DNA of 64,000 nt from positions 1,550,001-1,614,000 of the forward strand of contig NZ_CP090641.1 in NCBI RefSeq assembly GCF_029633825.1, given 5' to 3'. The DNA is from Burkholderia contaminans. Its GTDB lineage: Bacteria; Pseudomonadota; Gammaproteobacteria; Burkholderiales; Burkholderiaceae. The translations under genes and the position numbers were made by a program. Below the pieces are notes generated by a model. The model worked only from the letters and a program-made list of their open reading frames with translations. It did no database searches and was not told where the DNA came from. Shown here in pieces: positions 45,173 through 53,971 of this stretch. The first letter of the stretch is position 1, and every line of letters begins with the position of its first letter.

Positions 45173-46786
45173 TCAGTGCTTGATCAGGTACATGTCCTGC
45201 GAAGCACGCATGTCGATCACGTTCTTCAGCGAATAGCCGCCCACGTACGACTTCACGAGACGGTCGGCCGAATACTGGAACAGCGGCACCATCGGCGTGT
45301 CGTTCAGCGCCGTGTCGTGCGCCTGCGTGAGCAGCGCGGCGCGCGCCTGGTCGTCGAGCTTCTGGTTGCCTTCGTCGACGAGCGCGTCGACCTGCTTGTT
45401 GCAGTAGCCGACGGTGTTCTGCGCGCTGCCGCAGCGGATCAGGTCGAAGAAGGTCATCGCGTCGTTGTAGTCGGCGAACCAGCCGTCGCGCGCGATCTGC
45501 ACCTTGCCGTCATGCCGCTGCTTCATCAGCACCTTGAATTCGACGTTCTCGAGCTTCGTGTTGACGCCGAGCTTCGTGCGCCACTCCGATGAAGTGAACA
45601 GCGCGACCTTCTTGTGCAGGTCGTTGGTGTTGTACGTGAGCGTGAACGACAGCGGCTTCGCGTCCGAGTAACCGGCCTGCTTGAGCAGGTCCTTCGCGGC
45701 CGCGATGCGCTTGGCCATCGGCCACGACGCCCATTCCGGCGTGAACGGTTGCTGCACGCCCTTCGTACCGTTCGGCATCAGGCCGTACATCGGCTTCTCG
45801 CCGGCCTGCGTGAGCTTCGACGTGAGCACGTCGCGATCGATCACCATCGACAGCGCCTGGCGCACGCGCTTGTCCTTCAGCGCCGCGTCGCTGTTGTTCA
45901 GGTAGTAGTAGTACGTCGCGAGCTGCAGGCCCTGGCGAAGCTCGCCGCCGAACTGCTTGCTGACCTGCTGGAAGATGCCCGACGGGATCGAGTAGCTGTA
46001 GTCGATCTGGCCGGCCTGGTACATGCGCATCGCGGTTTCGTCGCTTTCGATCGGCAGGTACGTGACCTTGTTGATCACGACCTTCGGCGCGTTCCAGTAC
46101 TTCGCATCCTTCGAGATCACGATGCGGTTGTTCGGCTGCCAGTCGACGAGCTGGTATGCGCCGTTGCTGACGAGGTTGCCCGGGCGCGTCCATGCATCGC
46201 CGAACTTCGCGACCGCGTCCTTGTTCACCGGCACGAGCGGCGCCATCGCGGTCAGCTCGGGGAAGAACGCGACGGGCACGTCGGTCGTCACTTCGAGCGT
46301 GTACGGATCGACCGCGCGCACGCCGAGCGTCGACGGCGCGGCCTTGCCCGCGATGATGTCCTTCGAGTTCCTGATGAACTCGACGAGGATCGTGTATTTC
46401 GAGCCCGTCTTCGGATCGACGAGGCGCTGCCACGAATAGACGAAATCGGCGGCCGTCACCGGCTGGCCGTTGCTCCACTTCGCGTCACGGCGAAGCTTGA
46501 AGATCCACGTCGTCGGCGACTTGCGCTCCCACGACAGCGCGACACCGGGCACGACCTGGCCGGCGGCATCGATGCGGGCCAGCCCTTCGAACAGGTCGAG
46601 GCCGATCGTGTTGCCGGTCCACGATTCGATGTGCGCGGGGTCGAGCGACTCGACTTCGGCAGGCACCTGTCGCGTCAGGTCCTGTTGGGGCGCGAGCGCG
46701 ACGTTCGACGGAACGGTAACGGCGTGGGCGGCAGGCGTCAGGGCGAGCGCGGCCAGCACGGCCGACATGGCATGCAAGGATTTCAT
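45173..46786 (-). CDS. oppA: OppA, periplasmic oligopeptide-binding protein
   Basis: A 537-residue solute-binding protein with signal peptide MKSLHAMSAVLAALALTPAAHA. Typical segments are AEVESLDPAHIESWTGNTIGLDLFEGL, WTFKLRRDAKWSNGQPVTAADFVYSWQRLVDP-type motifs and LVKSYVGGYSLKNVIDMRASQDMYLIKH at the end. The last closely follows the C-terminus of enterobacterial OppA. It captures peptides delivered through the porin and hands them to OppBC. It is the first structural gene of the operon. An inverted repeat stands upstream. Confidence 0.94.
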   Translation of the reverse strand: MKSLHAMSAVLAALALTPAAHAVTVPSNVALAPQQDLTRQVPAEVESLDPAHIESWTGNTIGLDLFEGLARIDAAGQVVPGVALSWERKSPTTWIFKLRRDAKWSNGQPVTAADFVYSWQRLVDPKTGSKYTILVEFIRNSKDIIAGKAAPSTLGVRAVDPYTLEVTTDVPVAFFPELTAMAPLVPVNKDAVAKFGDAWTRPGNLVSNGAYQLVDWQPNNRIVISKDAKYWNAPKVVINKVTYLPIESDETAMRMYQAGQIDYSYSIPSGIFQQVSKQFGGELRQGLQLATYYYYLNNSDAALKDKRVRQALSMVIDRDVLTSKLTQAGEKPMYGLMPNGTKGVQQPFTPEWASWPMAKRIAAAKDLLKQAGYSDAKPLSFTLTYNTNDLHKKVALFTSSEWRTKLGVNTKLENVEFKVLMKQRHDGKVQIARDGWFADYNDAMTFFDLIRCGSAQNTVGYCNKQVDALVDEGNQKLDDQARAALLTQAHDTALNDTPMVPLFQYSADRLVKSYVGGYSLKNVIDMRASQDMYLIKH

Positions 46787-46906
46787 CGTGGCAGTCTTGA
46801 GAAGGGTTGTTCGGTGAGCGTCGCGCGGCGGATGCCGCGGCTTACGCGTGAGACGCTGACGGGTGCAGCGATTGAGGAGGCCCGTGATTCTCGTATAGCA
46901 TTTTAG

Positions 46907-46957
46907 TATTCCTTACGTTTCTTTCGACAGGCATTCCGTCTTCGAAACGAAGGAATA
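46907..46957. promoter_or_regulatory. Inverted repeat upstream of oppA, candidate operator
   Basis: TATTCCTTACGTTTC (46907-46921) and GAAACGAAGGAATA (46944-46957) are complementary except for one extra base. The pair lies in the 179 bp between the XRE-cupin gene and oppA, both on the minus strand, so it would control the opp operon. Binding by the XRE-cupin protein is inference. Confidence 0.65.
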
Positions 46958-46965
46958 CCTGTGCG

Positions 46966-47544
46966 TTAGAACAGCCTAGGCGTACCGACCCAGACCACCA
47001 CCGACTCGATCTTCGCGGTGTTGACCCAGCTGTGCGGGACCGTCGACTGATAGTGCGAGCTGTCGCCGGCCTGCAGGACGAACGTCTTGCCTTCCAGCGT
47101 CAGCGACACTTCCCCTTCAATCACATACAGGAACTCCTCTCCTGCGTGTGTCGTCACCTCAGACCGCTTCTGCCCCGGCGGCATCCTCACGAGGATCGCC
47201 TCCAGCTGGCGCCCTTCGGATACGTTCGTCAGCCTCGCGAACAGGTTCGCCGAATCGGCAAACCCGAAGAAGCGCAACTGCTCGCCTCGGCAAACCGAGC
47301 GTTCCTCGCTCGGCGTATCCACGAAGTACTGCACCGTCACGCCGAGCGCGTGCGCGATACCGGCCAACGATGTCAGCGACGGCGACGCGAGCCCGCGTTC
47401 GACTTGAGACAGAAACGGCTTCGAAATCCCCGCGGCGGTAGCGGTGTCGTCGAGCGTGCGCTTGAGTCGTTGGCGCAACGCGCGAATCTTGCTGCCGAGA
47501 GCGGCAGCGTCTGCGGACCGCGAGTTTTCAGTGGGGGGAACCAT
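46966..47544 (-). CDS. XRE-family HTH plus cupin transcriptional regulator
   Basis: A 192-residue regulator. The N-terminal helix-turn-helix is LGSKIRALRQRLKRTLDDTATAAGISKPFLSQVERGLASPSLTSLAGIAHALGV. The C-terminal cupin (THAGEEFLYVIEGEVSLTLEGKTFVLQAGDSSHYQSTVPHSWVN) probably senses a small ligand. This architecture is that of PuuR and similar repressors of amine or amino-acid uptake. The ATG at 47544 was preferred; a TTG 24 nt earlier is possible. Its position just before oppA suggests it controls the peptide operon. Confidence 0.9.
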   Translation of the reverse strand: MVPPTENSRSADAAALGSKIRALRQRLKRTLDDTATAAGISKPFLSQVERGLASPSLTSLAGIAHALGVTVQYFVDTPSEERSVCRGEQLRFFGFADSANLFARLTNVSEGRQLEAILVRMPPGQKRSEVTTHAGEEFLYVIEGEVSLTLEGKTFVLQAGDSSHYQSTVPHSWVNTAKIESVVVWVGTPRLF

Positions 47545-48048
47545 AGCAGGCCGAAAAGTGATCGTCAAAAAATGTTTGATGGAAAATAACTAAGTTAGAA
47601 CGATATAGCTTAGTCTTCGGGTTCGCGCCCGTCTTCGGTGTCAAGCCCGGTGCACTAAACGGGACACGAAGCGAGCGAAACGACGCGCTATCTTGCCAGA
47701 CTCGCCGGCTTCACAGGCAAGCTGCAAGCGGCTCTCCGGGAATCTTCGGAGAGCCGGCACGAAAGCTTACAAATAGATGATGAGACGAATGTTCCTGAAA
47801 GCTACTGCCACATTAGGAGTTTCCCTAGGTGGCAGGTACGTGACGCACCGGACCGGTAGCCGCTACCATGCGCGCGCCGGTCGGGGCCCCTCGCCGCCAC
47901 ACCAGGCGGCGTCAGACCCCGGCCCGGGCTAACCGCCCGACTGTTCCATCGCCAGCACGAAGCCTACCCGGCCCCATTGTGCACCGGCGCGAGTTCGACC
48001 CCAAAAAAGACGACGCGCGATCCGTGCCGTCCGTTTCAAACGAGATTG
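47545..48048. other. Intergenic region before the POT symporter gene
   Basis: About 500 bp. ACTAAG at 47589-47594 and CTTAGT at 47609-47614 are an inverted repeat and possible autoregulatory site for the XRE-cupin gene. A hairpin CGGCTCTCCG/CGGAGAGCCG at 47729-47756 has an 8-nt loop. A small Tat-signal-like frame at 47777-47932 is listed separately. No other gene is supported. Confidence 0.5.
47777..47932 (+). CDS. Possible small ORF starting with a twin-arginine signal-like sequence
   Basis: The frame reads MMRRMFLKATATLGVSLGGRYV and then basic, Pro-rich sequence to TAA, 51 residues in all. R-R-x-F-L-K followed by a hydrophobic stretch fits the Tat motif. The remainder has no domain, and no ribosome binding site precedes the ATG. 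It may be the 5' relic of a lost Tat-exported protein or a chance frame. Confidence 0.25.
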   Translation: MMRRMFLKATATLGVSLGGRYVTHRTGSRYHARAGRGPSPPHQAASDPGPG

Positions 48049-49569
48049 ATGATGCAACCACCTGTTTCACAAACCCGATCGTTCACGACGGTCTTCCTCA
48101 TCGAAATGTGGGAGCGCTTCGGCTACTACGGCATGGCCGCGCTCCTGGTCCTCTTCATGGTCGACCGGCTCGGTTTCACCGACAGCCATGCGAACCTGAC
48201 CTGGGGTGCGTTCACCGCACTCGTCTACGCGGCGCCGTCGATCGGCGGCTGGATCGGCGACAAGGTGCTCGGCGCCCGTCGCACGATGATCATCGGCGCG
48301 TCCGTGCTGTGCGCCGGCTACCTGATGCTGTCGGTACCGAACGATCACCTGACGTACATGTACGCGTCGCTCGGCGTGATCGTCGTCGGCAACGGCCTGT
48401 TCAAGGCCAATGCGGCCAACCTCGTGCGCCGCATCTATGAAGGCGACGACGCGCGCATCGACAGCGCGTTCACCATCTACTACATGGCGGTCAACATCGG
48501 CTCGACGGTGTCGATGCTCGCGACGCCGTGGATCAAGGATCACTGGGGCTGGCACACCGCGTTCGCGGTCTGCTGCGGCGGCATGCTGCTCGCGATCCTC
48601 AACTTCATGCTGATGCATCGCACGCTCGCGCACGTCGGCTCGCTGCCGGACGACCAGCCGATCCGCTGGAAGCGCCTCGGCGCGGTCGCGCTGGGCGGTG
48701 TCGGGCTCGCGCTGATCACGCTGTACGTGCTGCAGCACAAGCAGCTCGCCGTCGCCAGCGTGTGGACGGCCGCGTTCGCGATCCTCGCGATCTTCGCGTA
48801 CATGATCGCGAAGTCGGAGCGCTCGGAGCGCGCGGGCCTGATCGCGGCGCTCGTGCTGATCGGCCAGGTGATCCTGTTCTTCATCTTCTACGTGCAGATG
48901 TCGACGTCGCTGACGCTGTTCGCGCTGCGCAACGTCGATCCGCGCTTCATGCTGTTCGGTACGACGCTGTTCACGTGGAGCGCCGCGCAGTTCCAGGCGC
49001 TGAACCCGATCTGGATCATGCTGCTGAGCCCGGTGCTCGTGTGGGTCTACAACGCCGTCGCGAAGGGCGGCCGTGACCTGCCGGTCGCCGCGAAGTACGC
49101 GCTCGGCTTCGGCGCAGTGGCCGCAGGCTACCTGGTGTTCACGATCAGCGGCCGCTACGCGGTCGACGGCCGTGTGTCGTCGTGGTTCATGGTGTGGGGC
49201 TACGGCCTCTACTCGCTCGGCGAACTGCTGGTGAGCGGCCTCGGCCTCGCGATGATCGCCCGCTACGTGCCGGCGCGCATGAGCGGCTTCATGATGGGTG
49301 CGTACTTCGTCGCAACGGGCGTGTCGCAGTATCTGGGCAGCGTCGTCGCGAACTTCGCGCAGATGCCGTCGCACGATCTGCCGGCCACCGAATCGCTGCC
49401 GCTCTACCTGTCGCTGTTCGAGAAGCTCGGCTGGCTCGCCGCGATCGGCATGCTGCTCGCGCTGCTGCTGCTGCCGCTGATGAACCGCCTGTCGCGCCAG
49501 CACCAGCGTTGTGCGGAAGAACGCCGCGAAGAAGCGCTGCAGGCACAGGGCGCCGCCGCCGCGCAGTAA
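48049..49569 (+). CDS. POT-family proton-coupled di/tripeptide symporter (Dtp type)
   Basis: A 506-residue 12-14-helix transporter. FLIEMWERFGYYGMAALLVLF holds the E-x-x-E-R-F-x-Y-Y proton-coupling motif. GGWIGDKVLGARRTMIIG is the PTR2 signature loop. FTIYYMAVNIGS is the second signature, and GLYSLGELLVSGLGLAMIARYVP lies near the C-terminus. It imports di- and tripeptides with protons, complementing the ATP-driven Opp system next door. ATGs at 48049 and 48052 are adjacent and equivalent; GAG precedes weakly. Confidence 0.93.
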   Translation: MMQPPVSQTRSFTTVFLIEMWERFGYYGMAALLVLFMVDRLGFTDSHANLTWGAFTALVYAAPSIGGWIGDKVLGARRTMIIGASVLCAGYLMLSVPNDHLTYMYASLGVIVVGNGLFKANAANLVRRIYEGDDARIDSAFTIYYMAVNIGSTVSMLATPWIKDHWGWHTAFAVCCGGMLLAILNFMLMHRTLAHVGSLPDDQPIRWKRLGAVALGGVGLALITLYVLQHKQLAVASVWTAAFAILAIFAYMIAKSERSERAGLIAALVLIGQVILFFIFYVQMSTSLTLFALRNVDPRFMLFGTTLFTWSAAQFQALNPIWIMLLSPVLVWVYNAVAKGGRDLPVAAKYALGFGAVAAGYLVFTISGRYAVDGRVSSWFMVWGYGLYSLGELLVSGLGLAMIARYVPARMSGFMMGAYFVATGVSQYLGSVVANFAQMPSHDLPATESLPLYLSLFEKLGWLAAIGMLLALLLLPLMNRLSRQHQRCAEERREEALQAQGAAAAQ

Positions 49570-49689
49570 GTAATATCCCTCGGCGTGCGGCGTGCACGCC
49601 ACATTCTCCCGCCAGGCACGCGAACGCGTCCTACACTGGATGCAGGAAACGCATCCGCTTCGCGCGATGCGCACTGGCGGGAGAAGACG

Positions 49690-49896
49690 ATGAAAAGCAA
49701 AGCAACGCGGCTGTTGAGGATACTGTCGGACATCCGGCACGCTCAGCGCTGCACCGCGATACGGGCCGCGCGCGCCGCGGCCGAAGCCGACGCGGTACTC
49801 GCGGAACACGACGATCCGGCGCCCGACGAACGCGACGACGCCGAATCCGACGACGCCACCGCCGTTCCCCGCTCCCGTATCGGCTCACCTCACTGA
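49690..49896 (+). CDS. Small basic-acidic protein, function unknown
   Basis: A 68-residue protein: a basic helix (MKSKATRLLRILSDIRHAQRCTAIRAARAAAEADAVL) followed by an acidic tail (EHDDPAPDERDDAESDD). GGGAG lies 7 nt before the ATG, which supports translation. I do not recognise the family. Its last codons are built from a CCCG-N6-CTCACC repeat unit, giving the ending PRSRIGSPH. Confidence 0.5.
   Translation: MKSKATRLLRILSDIRHAQRCTAIRAARAAAEADAVLAEHDDPAPDERDDAESDDATAVPRSRIGSPH
49874..49889 (+). repeat. Single copy of the 23-bp array unit
   Basis: CCCG at 49874 and CTCACC at 49884 with N6 TATCGG. The 16 bp are identical to unit 11 of the array (25509-25524), 24 kb away. It overlaps the 3' end of a small plus-strand ORF and has the same sense. 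Confidence 0.9.
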
Positions 49897-49942
49897 CGCC
49901 GCGCAGCACGCTCCGTGCCGCACGCCCTGCGTCCCGCGCCGC

Positions 49943-51067
49943 TCACGCGGCCGCGCCGCGCCACCGCGCGATCCACGTTCCCGAACCGGCCACGGCCATC
50001 ATCAGCCCGAGCGCGCACGCGTCGGCAGCGAGGCCTACGCCGACATGCCGCAGATCCGCGCTGCGCACGACCGGATGCAGCAGCGAATCGATGACGAGCG
50101 AGATCGCCGCGCCCGCGACGAAGCAGATCAGCCCGCGCTGGCCCACGGCCACGACGGGCCGCACGCCCTGCGCGATCCGCGCGATCCAGCCGAAGCGCAC
50201 GCAGTCGGCCATCACCCACGCAATGGCCGCGAAGCTCACGACGCGCGGCAGCGCGAGATCGCGCTTGAACACGCCTTCCGGCAGCGGCAGCCCCGAGAAC
50301 AGCTTGTAGCTCGCGCAGCCGAGCACGACCGCGCACGCGAGCCCGGTCGCGGCGGCCCCCCAGCGCCCGAGCGCGACGCGCCGGTAGAACGGCTGGCAGC
50401 GCGCGAGCACGCCGGCGACGAACATCAGCTGCCACGCGAACGGATTGAAGCTCCAGCGGAACCCGTCGGAATCCAGCAGCTCGGGGCCGAGCCAGCCGGC
50501 CGTCAGCCATGACGCGATGCTCAGCGCGACGAGCAGCCACGGATGCCGCCGCGCGAACGGCACGAGCACCGGCGACGCGAGCGCGAACAGCACGTACATC
50601 GGCAGCACCGACGCGAGATACGGCTGGCGCTGGAAGGTCAGCAGCTCGGCTGCACCGGTGAGCGGCGACGCGAGCATCACGCTGACGTCGTCGAGCGCGA
50701 GGTTCGGCGCATCGATCCCGAAGTGGTCGAGCACGGCCGACACGACGAGCATCAGCGTCGAGGTTGCGAGAAACGCGCGGTAGATCTGCATCGCGCGGCG
50801 CACGAAGCGCTTTTGCGCGGCGCGCGCGCCGTGCCGCTCGGCAATCGCGCCATAGGCGCTCGCGGTTGCGAAGCCGCCGAGAAAGACGAAGACCTCGGCC
50901 GCATCGCACAGCGCGAACGCGTGCAGCGTGACGCGCGACAGCACGCTCGCGCCGATGTGATCGACGACGATCATCAACAGCACGATGCCGCGGAAGAAAT
51001 CGACTTCGACCAGGCGGCCGCTGCGCGACGGTGAAAACCTAGCGGAAGGCGGCGTGCTCAACGACAT
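49943..51067 (-). CDS. OpgC-like integral membrane acyltransferase-family protein
   Basis: A 374-residue protein with about ten membrane helices. The N-terminus (GRLVEVDFFRGIVLLMIVVDHIGASVLSRVTLHAFALCDAAEVFVFLGGFATASAYG) is the OpgC family hallmark. In other bacteria OpgC adds succinyl groups to periplasmic glucans. The related family members lack defined substrates, so glucan succinylation is probable but not certain. The start at 51067 (MSLSTPP) is the better of two. The 3' end converges with the 68-residue ORF. Confidence 0.82.
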   Translation of the reverse strand: MSLSTPPSARFSPSRSGRLVEVDFFRGIVLLMIVVDHIGASVLSRVTLHAFALCDAAEVFVFLGGFATASAYGAIAERHGARAAQKRFVRRAMQIYRAFLATSTLMLVVSAVLDHFGIDAPNLALDDVSVMLASPLTGAAELLTFQRQPYLASVLPMYVLFALASPVLVPFARRHPWLLVALSIASWLTAGWLGPELLDSDGFRWSFNPFAWQLMFVAGVLARCQPFYRRVALGRWGAAATGLACAVVLGCASYKLFSGLPLPEGVFKRDLALPRVVSFAAIAWVMADCVRFGWIARIAQGVRPVVAVGQRGLICFVAGAAISLVIDSLLHPVVRSADLRHVGVGLAADACALGLMMAVAGSGTWIARWRGAAA

Positions 51068-51464
51068 GAGCACACCTGCACGACGGCGGTGCGGCACGCA
51101 CCGGAAGATAGATCGGGGAGAGGAAGGCGAGCGCGATCAGCGGCGATGCGCGTATGCCCGCGTCGCGCCAACCCGGCCGGCCAGGCACGGAGATGACCGT
51201 TCATTGAAAAGCTGCATACGTAGGGAAGTCGGTAAGGCCAGTCTAATGGCCGATCCGGGGAGACCCTAAGTAACAAAGTGCAACCGAATCTTCTGTTCGA
51301 TTACACGCGCGAGCCTTGTCGCGCAAAGCGGGCAGCGTCGCCAGACTCGCGTCAGCGCGACGCCAGTTTGCGGCCAGCATCGATGCGTTCGACCGCTGCG
51401 GCGTGGTCGTTTTGCGTTGCACGACACGGCACGCGGCATGCAACGGCCGCATCGCGATCGACGC
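51068..51464. other. Gap between the OpgC-like and RarD-type genes
   Basis: About 400 bp. Short frames occur on both strands but none has a ribosome binding site with a recognisable product. I see no terminator with a T-run. Confidence 0.5.
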
Positions 51465-52367
51465 TTATCCGCGCGTGGGCAAGCGCCGCATCATCAGTAT
51501 CGCGCTGTGCCACGCGGTCAGTGCAACGGCGACCCAGATCGGCCCGTACGTCGCGAGCTTCGCCACGCTCAGCGTCTCGCCGAGCAGCAGCAGCGACACC
51601 GCGACGAGCAGCACGGGTTCGACGTAGCCGAGAATCCCGAACAGCGCCATCGGCAGCATCCGGCTCGCCTTCAGGTAGCTCGCGAGCGCGAGCGTGCTGA
51701 GCACGCCGAGGCCCGGCAGCAGCGCGGCCCACAGCACCGGATGGTCGGCCACCTGCGTCAGGCTCGTCGCGACCATCGCGAACGCGACCGGGCACAGCAG
51801 CGCGATCTCGACCGCGAACGCGGCGAGCGAATCGGCATTGATCCGCCGGCGCAGCACGAAATACGGCGGATAGCCGAGCGCGACGACGAGCGTCGGCCAC
51901 GCGAACGCGCGCGTCGCCCACACCTCGTGCGCGACGCCGAGCGCGGCGCACGCGACCGCCGCCCATTGCAGCGGATCGAGCCGCTCGTGATAGTAGAAGC
52001 GGCCGACGAGCACCATCGTCAGCGGCAGCAGGAAATAGCCGAGCGACACTTCGAGCATGCGGCCGTGCAGCGGCGCCCACAGGAACAGCCACAACTGCGC
52101 GCCGAGCAGCCCGGCGCTCACGGGCAGCGCAATCAGCAGGCGCCAGTCGCGCACGCTGCGCCGAACGAGGTCGACGAGCGCCGGCCAGCGGCCGCGCAAC
52201 GCGATCAGCGCAACCGCGCCCGGTGCGGTCCACAACACGCGCCACGCGAAGATGTCGAGCCCCGTGAGCGGCGCGAGCAGTTTCGCGTAGGCGGACATCA
52301 GCGCGAACAGCGTCGATGCCATCACCGACAACACGAGGCCGCGCCCGGCCTCCGGATACCCCGTCAT
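51465..52367 (-). CDS. rarD: RarD-type EamA drug/metabolite transporter
   Basis: A 300-residue inner-membrane protein with ten helices in two EamA halves. GLVLSVMASTLFALMSAYAKLLAPLTGLDIFAWRVLWTAPGA resembles the RarD N-terminus, with YFLLPLTMVLVGRFYYHERLDPLQWAAV and LFGILGYVEPVLLVAVSLLLLGETLS ending the halves. The substrate of RarD proteins is unknown, though chloramphenicol-related phenotypes were reported for the name. It begins 16 nt after the acylphosphatase gene on the same strand and is likely cotranscribed. Confidence 0.88.
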   Translation of the reverse strand: MTGYPEAGRGLVLSVMASTLFALMSAYAKLLAPLTGLDIFAWRVLWTAPGAVALIALRGRWPALVDLVRRSVRDWRLLIALPVSAGLLGAQLWLFLWAPLHGRMLEVSLGYFLLPLTMVLVGRFYYHERLDPLQWAAVACAALGVAHEVWATRAFAWPTLVVALGYPPYFVLRRRINADSLAAFAVEIALLCPVAFAMVATSLTQVADHPVLWAALLPGLGVLSTLALASYLKASRMLPMALFGILGYVEPVLLVAVSLLLLGETLSVAKLATYGPIWVAVALTAWHSAILMMRRLPTRG

Positions 52368-52383
52368 GATCGTTCCGCGCCGC

Positions 52384-52680
52384 TTACTGCTGCTGGAAAC
52401 GCTCGAAGCGCTTCTCGGTCCGGCGTTCCTCGAACGTCACCTCGGTCACGTGCGCGGCCGGCGGCCCGTGGCGCAGCCACGCGAGCATCCGGTCGATCTG
52501 CGCGCCGGGGCCCTGGATCATCGCCTCGACGGTGCCGTCCTCGAGATTCGCGACCCAGCCGCGCAGCTTCAGCGCATGCGCCTCGCGCACCGTCGCATGA
52601 CGGAAGCCGACGCCCTGCACGACGCCGCGCACCCGCACGTAGTAGGTCTCGATCCGTTCGTCCAGTTCATTGCGGCTCAT
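52384..52680 (-). CDS. acyP: Acylphosphatase
   Basis: A 98-residue enzyme that hydrolyses acyl phosphates. YYVRVRGVVQGVGFRHATVREAHALKLRGWVANLEDGTVEAMIQG contains the phosphate-binding Arg (G-F-R-H) and the catalytic Asn (W-V-A-N). The length is normal. GGGAGGG lies about 8 nt before the ATG at 52680. It is first in a probable two-gene operon with rarD. Confidence 0.94.
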   Translation of the reverse strand: MSRNELDERIETYYVRVRGVVQGVGFRHATVREAHALKLRGWVANLEDGTVEAMIQGPGAQIDRMLAWLRHGPPAAHVTEVTFEERRTEKRFERFQQQ

Positions 52681-52855
52681 CGCGTCGCCCTCCCGTTGCA
52701 TTCAAGCCCGGCATTGTAGTCGCGTCGGCCGCTTCGCACACGGGTCGGAGCCCGTTCGCCCCGTCACGGCCCGGCGTCGCCGCACGCGCCGACCACGTAC
52801 AATCTCGCCGATGCTCAACCGCCGCGCCGCCCGCGCGCGGCCCCGAAGGAAACGC

Positions 52856-53863
52856 ATGACTGATACCTCCCGCGATCTCGTTCTCGTCACCGGCGCATCC
52901 GGCTTCGTCGGCTCGGCCGTCGCGCGCATTGCGCAGCAGAAAGGCTATGCGGTGCGCGTGCTCGTGCGCCCGACCAGCCCGCGCACGAACGTGGCGGATC
53001 TCGACGCCGAGATCGTCACCGGCGACATGCGCGACGAAGCGTCGATGCGCGCCGCGCTACGCGGCGTGCGCTACCTGCTGCACGTGGCAGCCGACTACCG
53101 GCTGTGGGCGCCCGATCCCGACGAGATCGAGCGCGCGAACCTCGAAGGGGCGGTCGCGACGATGCGCGCGGCGCGCGCGGAAGGCGTCGAGCGGATCGTC
53201 TACACGAGCAGCGTCGCGACGCTGAAGGTGACGAGCGCCGGCGACCCGTCCGACGAAAACCGGCCGCTCACGGCCGAGCAGGCGATCGGCGTGTACAAGC
53301 GCAGCAAGGTGCTCGCGGAACGCGCGGTCGAGCGGATGATCGCCGACGAAGGGCTGCCGGCCGTGATCGTCAATCCGTCGACGCCGATCGGCCCGCGCGA
53401 CGTGAAGCCGACGCCGACCGGCCGCATCATCGTCGAAGCCGCGCTCGGCAAGATTCCCGCGTTCGTCGACACGGGGCTGAACCTCGTGCACGTGGACGAC
53501 GTCGCGCACGGCCACTTCCTCGCGCTCGAGCGCGGCCGGATCGGCGAGCGCTACATCCTCGGCGGCGAGAACCTGCCGCTGCAGCAGATGCTCGCCGACA
53601 TCGCGCAGATGACGGGCCGCAAGGCGCCGACGATCGCGCTGCCGCGCTGGCCGCTCTACCCGCTCGCGGTCGGTGCGGAAGCGGTCGCGAAGTTCACGAA
53701 GAAGGAGCCGTTCGTCACCGTGGACGGGCTGCGGATGTCGAAGAACAAGATGTATTTCACGTCCGCGAAGGCCGAGCAAGAGCTCGGCTACCGGGCGCGC
53801 CCGTACCGTGAAGGGCTGCGCGACGCGCTCGACTGGTTCGGCTCCGCGGGCTACCTGAAGTAA
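52856..53863 (+). CDS. hpnA: HpnA, hopanoid-associated sugar epimerase/reductase
   Basis: A 335-residue extended SDR protein. LVLVTGASGFVGSAVARIAQQKGYAVRVLVR is the Rossmann NAD(P) site (G-x-x-G-x-x-G). VYTSSVATL gives the catalytic Ser and GVYKRSKVLAE the Y-x-x-x-K pair. NPSTPIGPRDVKPTPTGRIIV is characteristic of HpnA. It is associated with hopanoid side-chain formation. AGGAA precedes the ATG at 52856. It lies about 4 kb from hpnH and is followed by a hairpin and a coiled-coil protein gene. Confidence 0.92.
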   Translation: MTDTSRDLVLVTGASGFVGSAVARIAQQKGYAVRVLVRPTSPRTNVADLDAEIVTGDMRDEASMRAALRGVRYLLHVAADYRLWAPDPDEIERANLEGAVATMRAARAEGVERIVYTSSVATLKVTSAGDPSDENRPLTAEQAIGVYKRSKVLAERAVERMIADEGLPAVIVNPSTPIGPRDVKPTPTGRIIVEAALGKIPAFVDTGLNLVHVDDVAHGHFLALERGRIGERYILGGENLPLQQMLADIAQMTGRKAPTIALPRWPLYPLAVGAEAVAKFTKKEPFVTVDGLRMSKNKMYFTSAKAEQELGYRARPYREGLRDALDWFGSAGYLK

Positions 53864-53865
53864 CA

Positions 53866-53892
53866 CAAAGCGGCGTGCTTCACGCCGCTTTG
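53866..53892 (+). terminator. Hairpin terminator of hpnA
   Basis: CAAAGCGGCGTG and CACGCCGCTTTG form a 12-bp stem with a 3-nt loop starting 3 bp after the hpnA stop codon. The following tract (CGCACTTTGTT) is only moderately T-rich. Confidence 0.8.
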
Positions 53893-53971
53893 CGCACTTT
53901 GTTACACGTCCCGCACGGCCCGCTACCGGCGCAGCGGTTAAAATCGCGGGTCTTACGCAGAGAAGACACGC

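Noticed and set aside
51243..51452. A 69-codon minus-strand gene between OpgC-like and RarD genes
   Set aside because: No ribosome binding site, no domain and no neighbour support.
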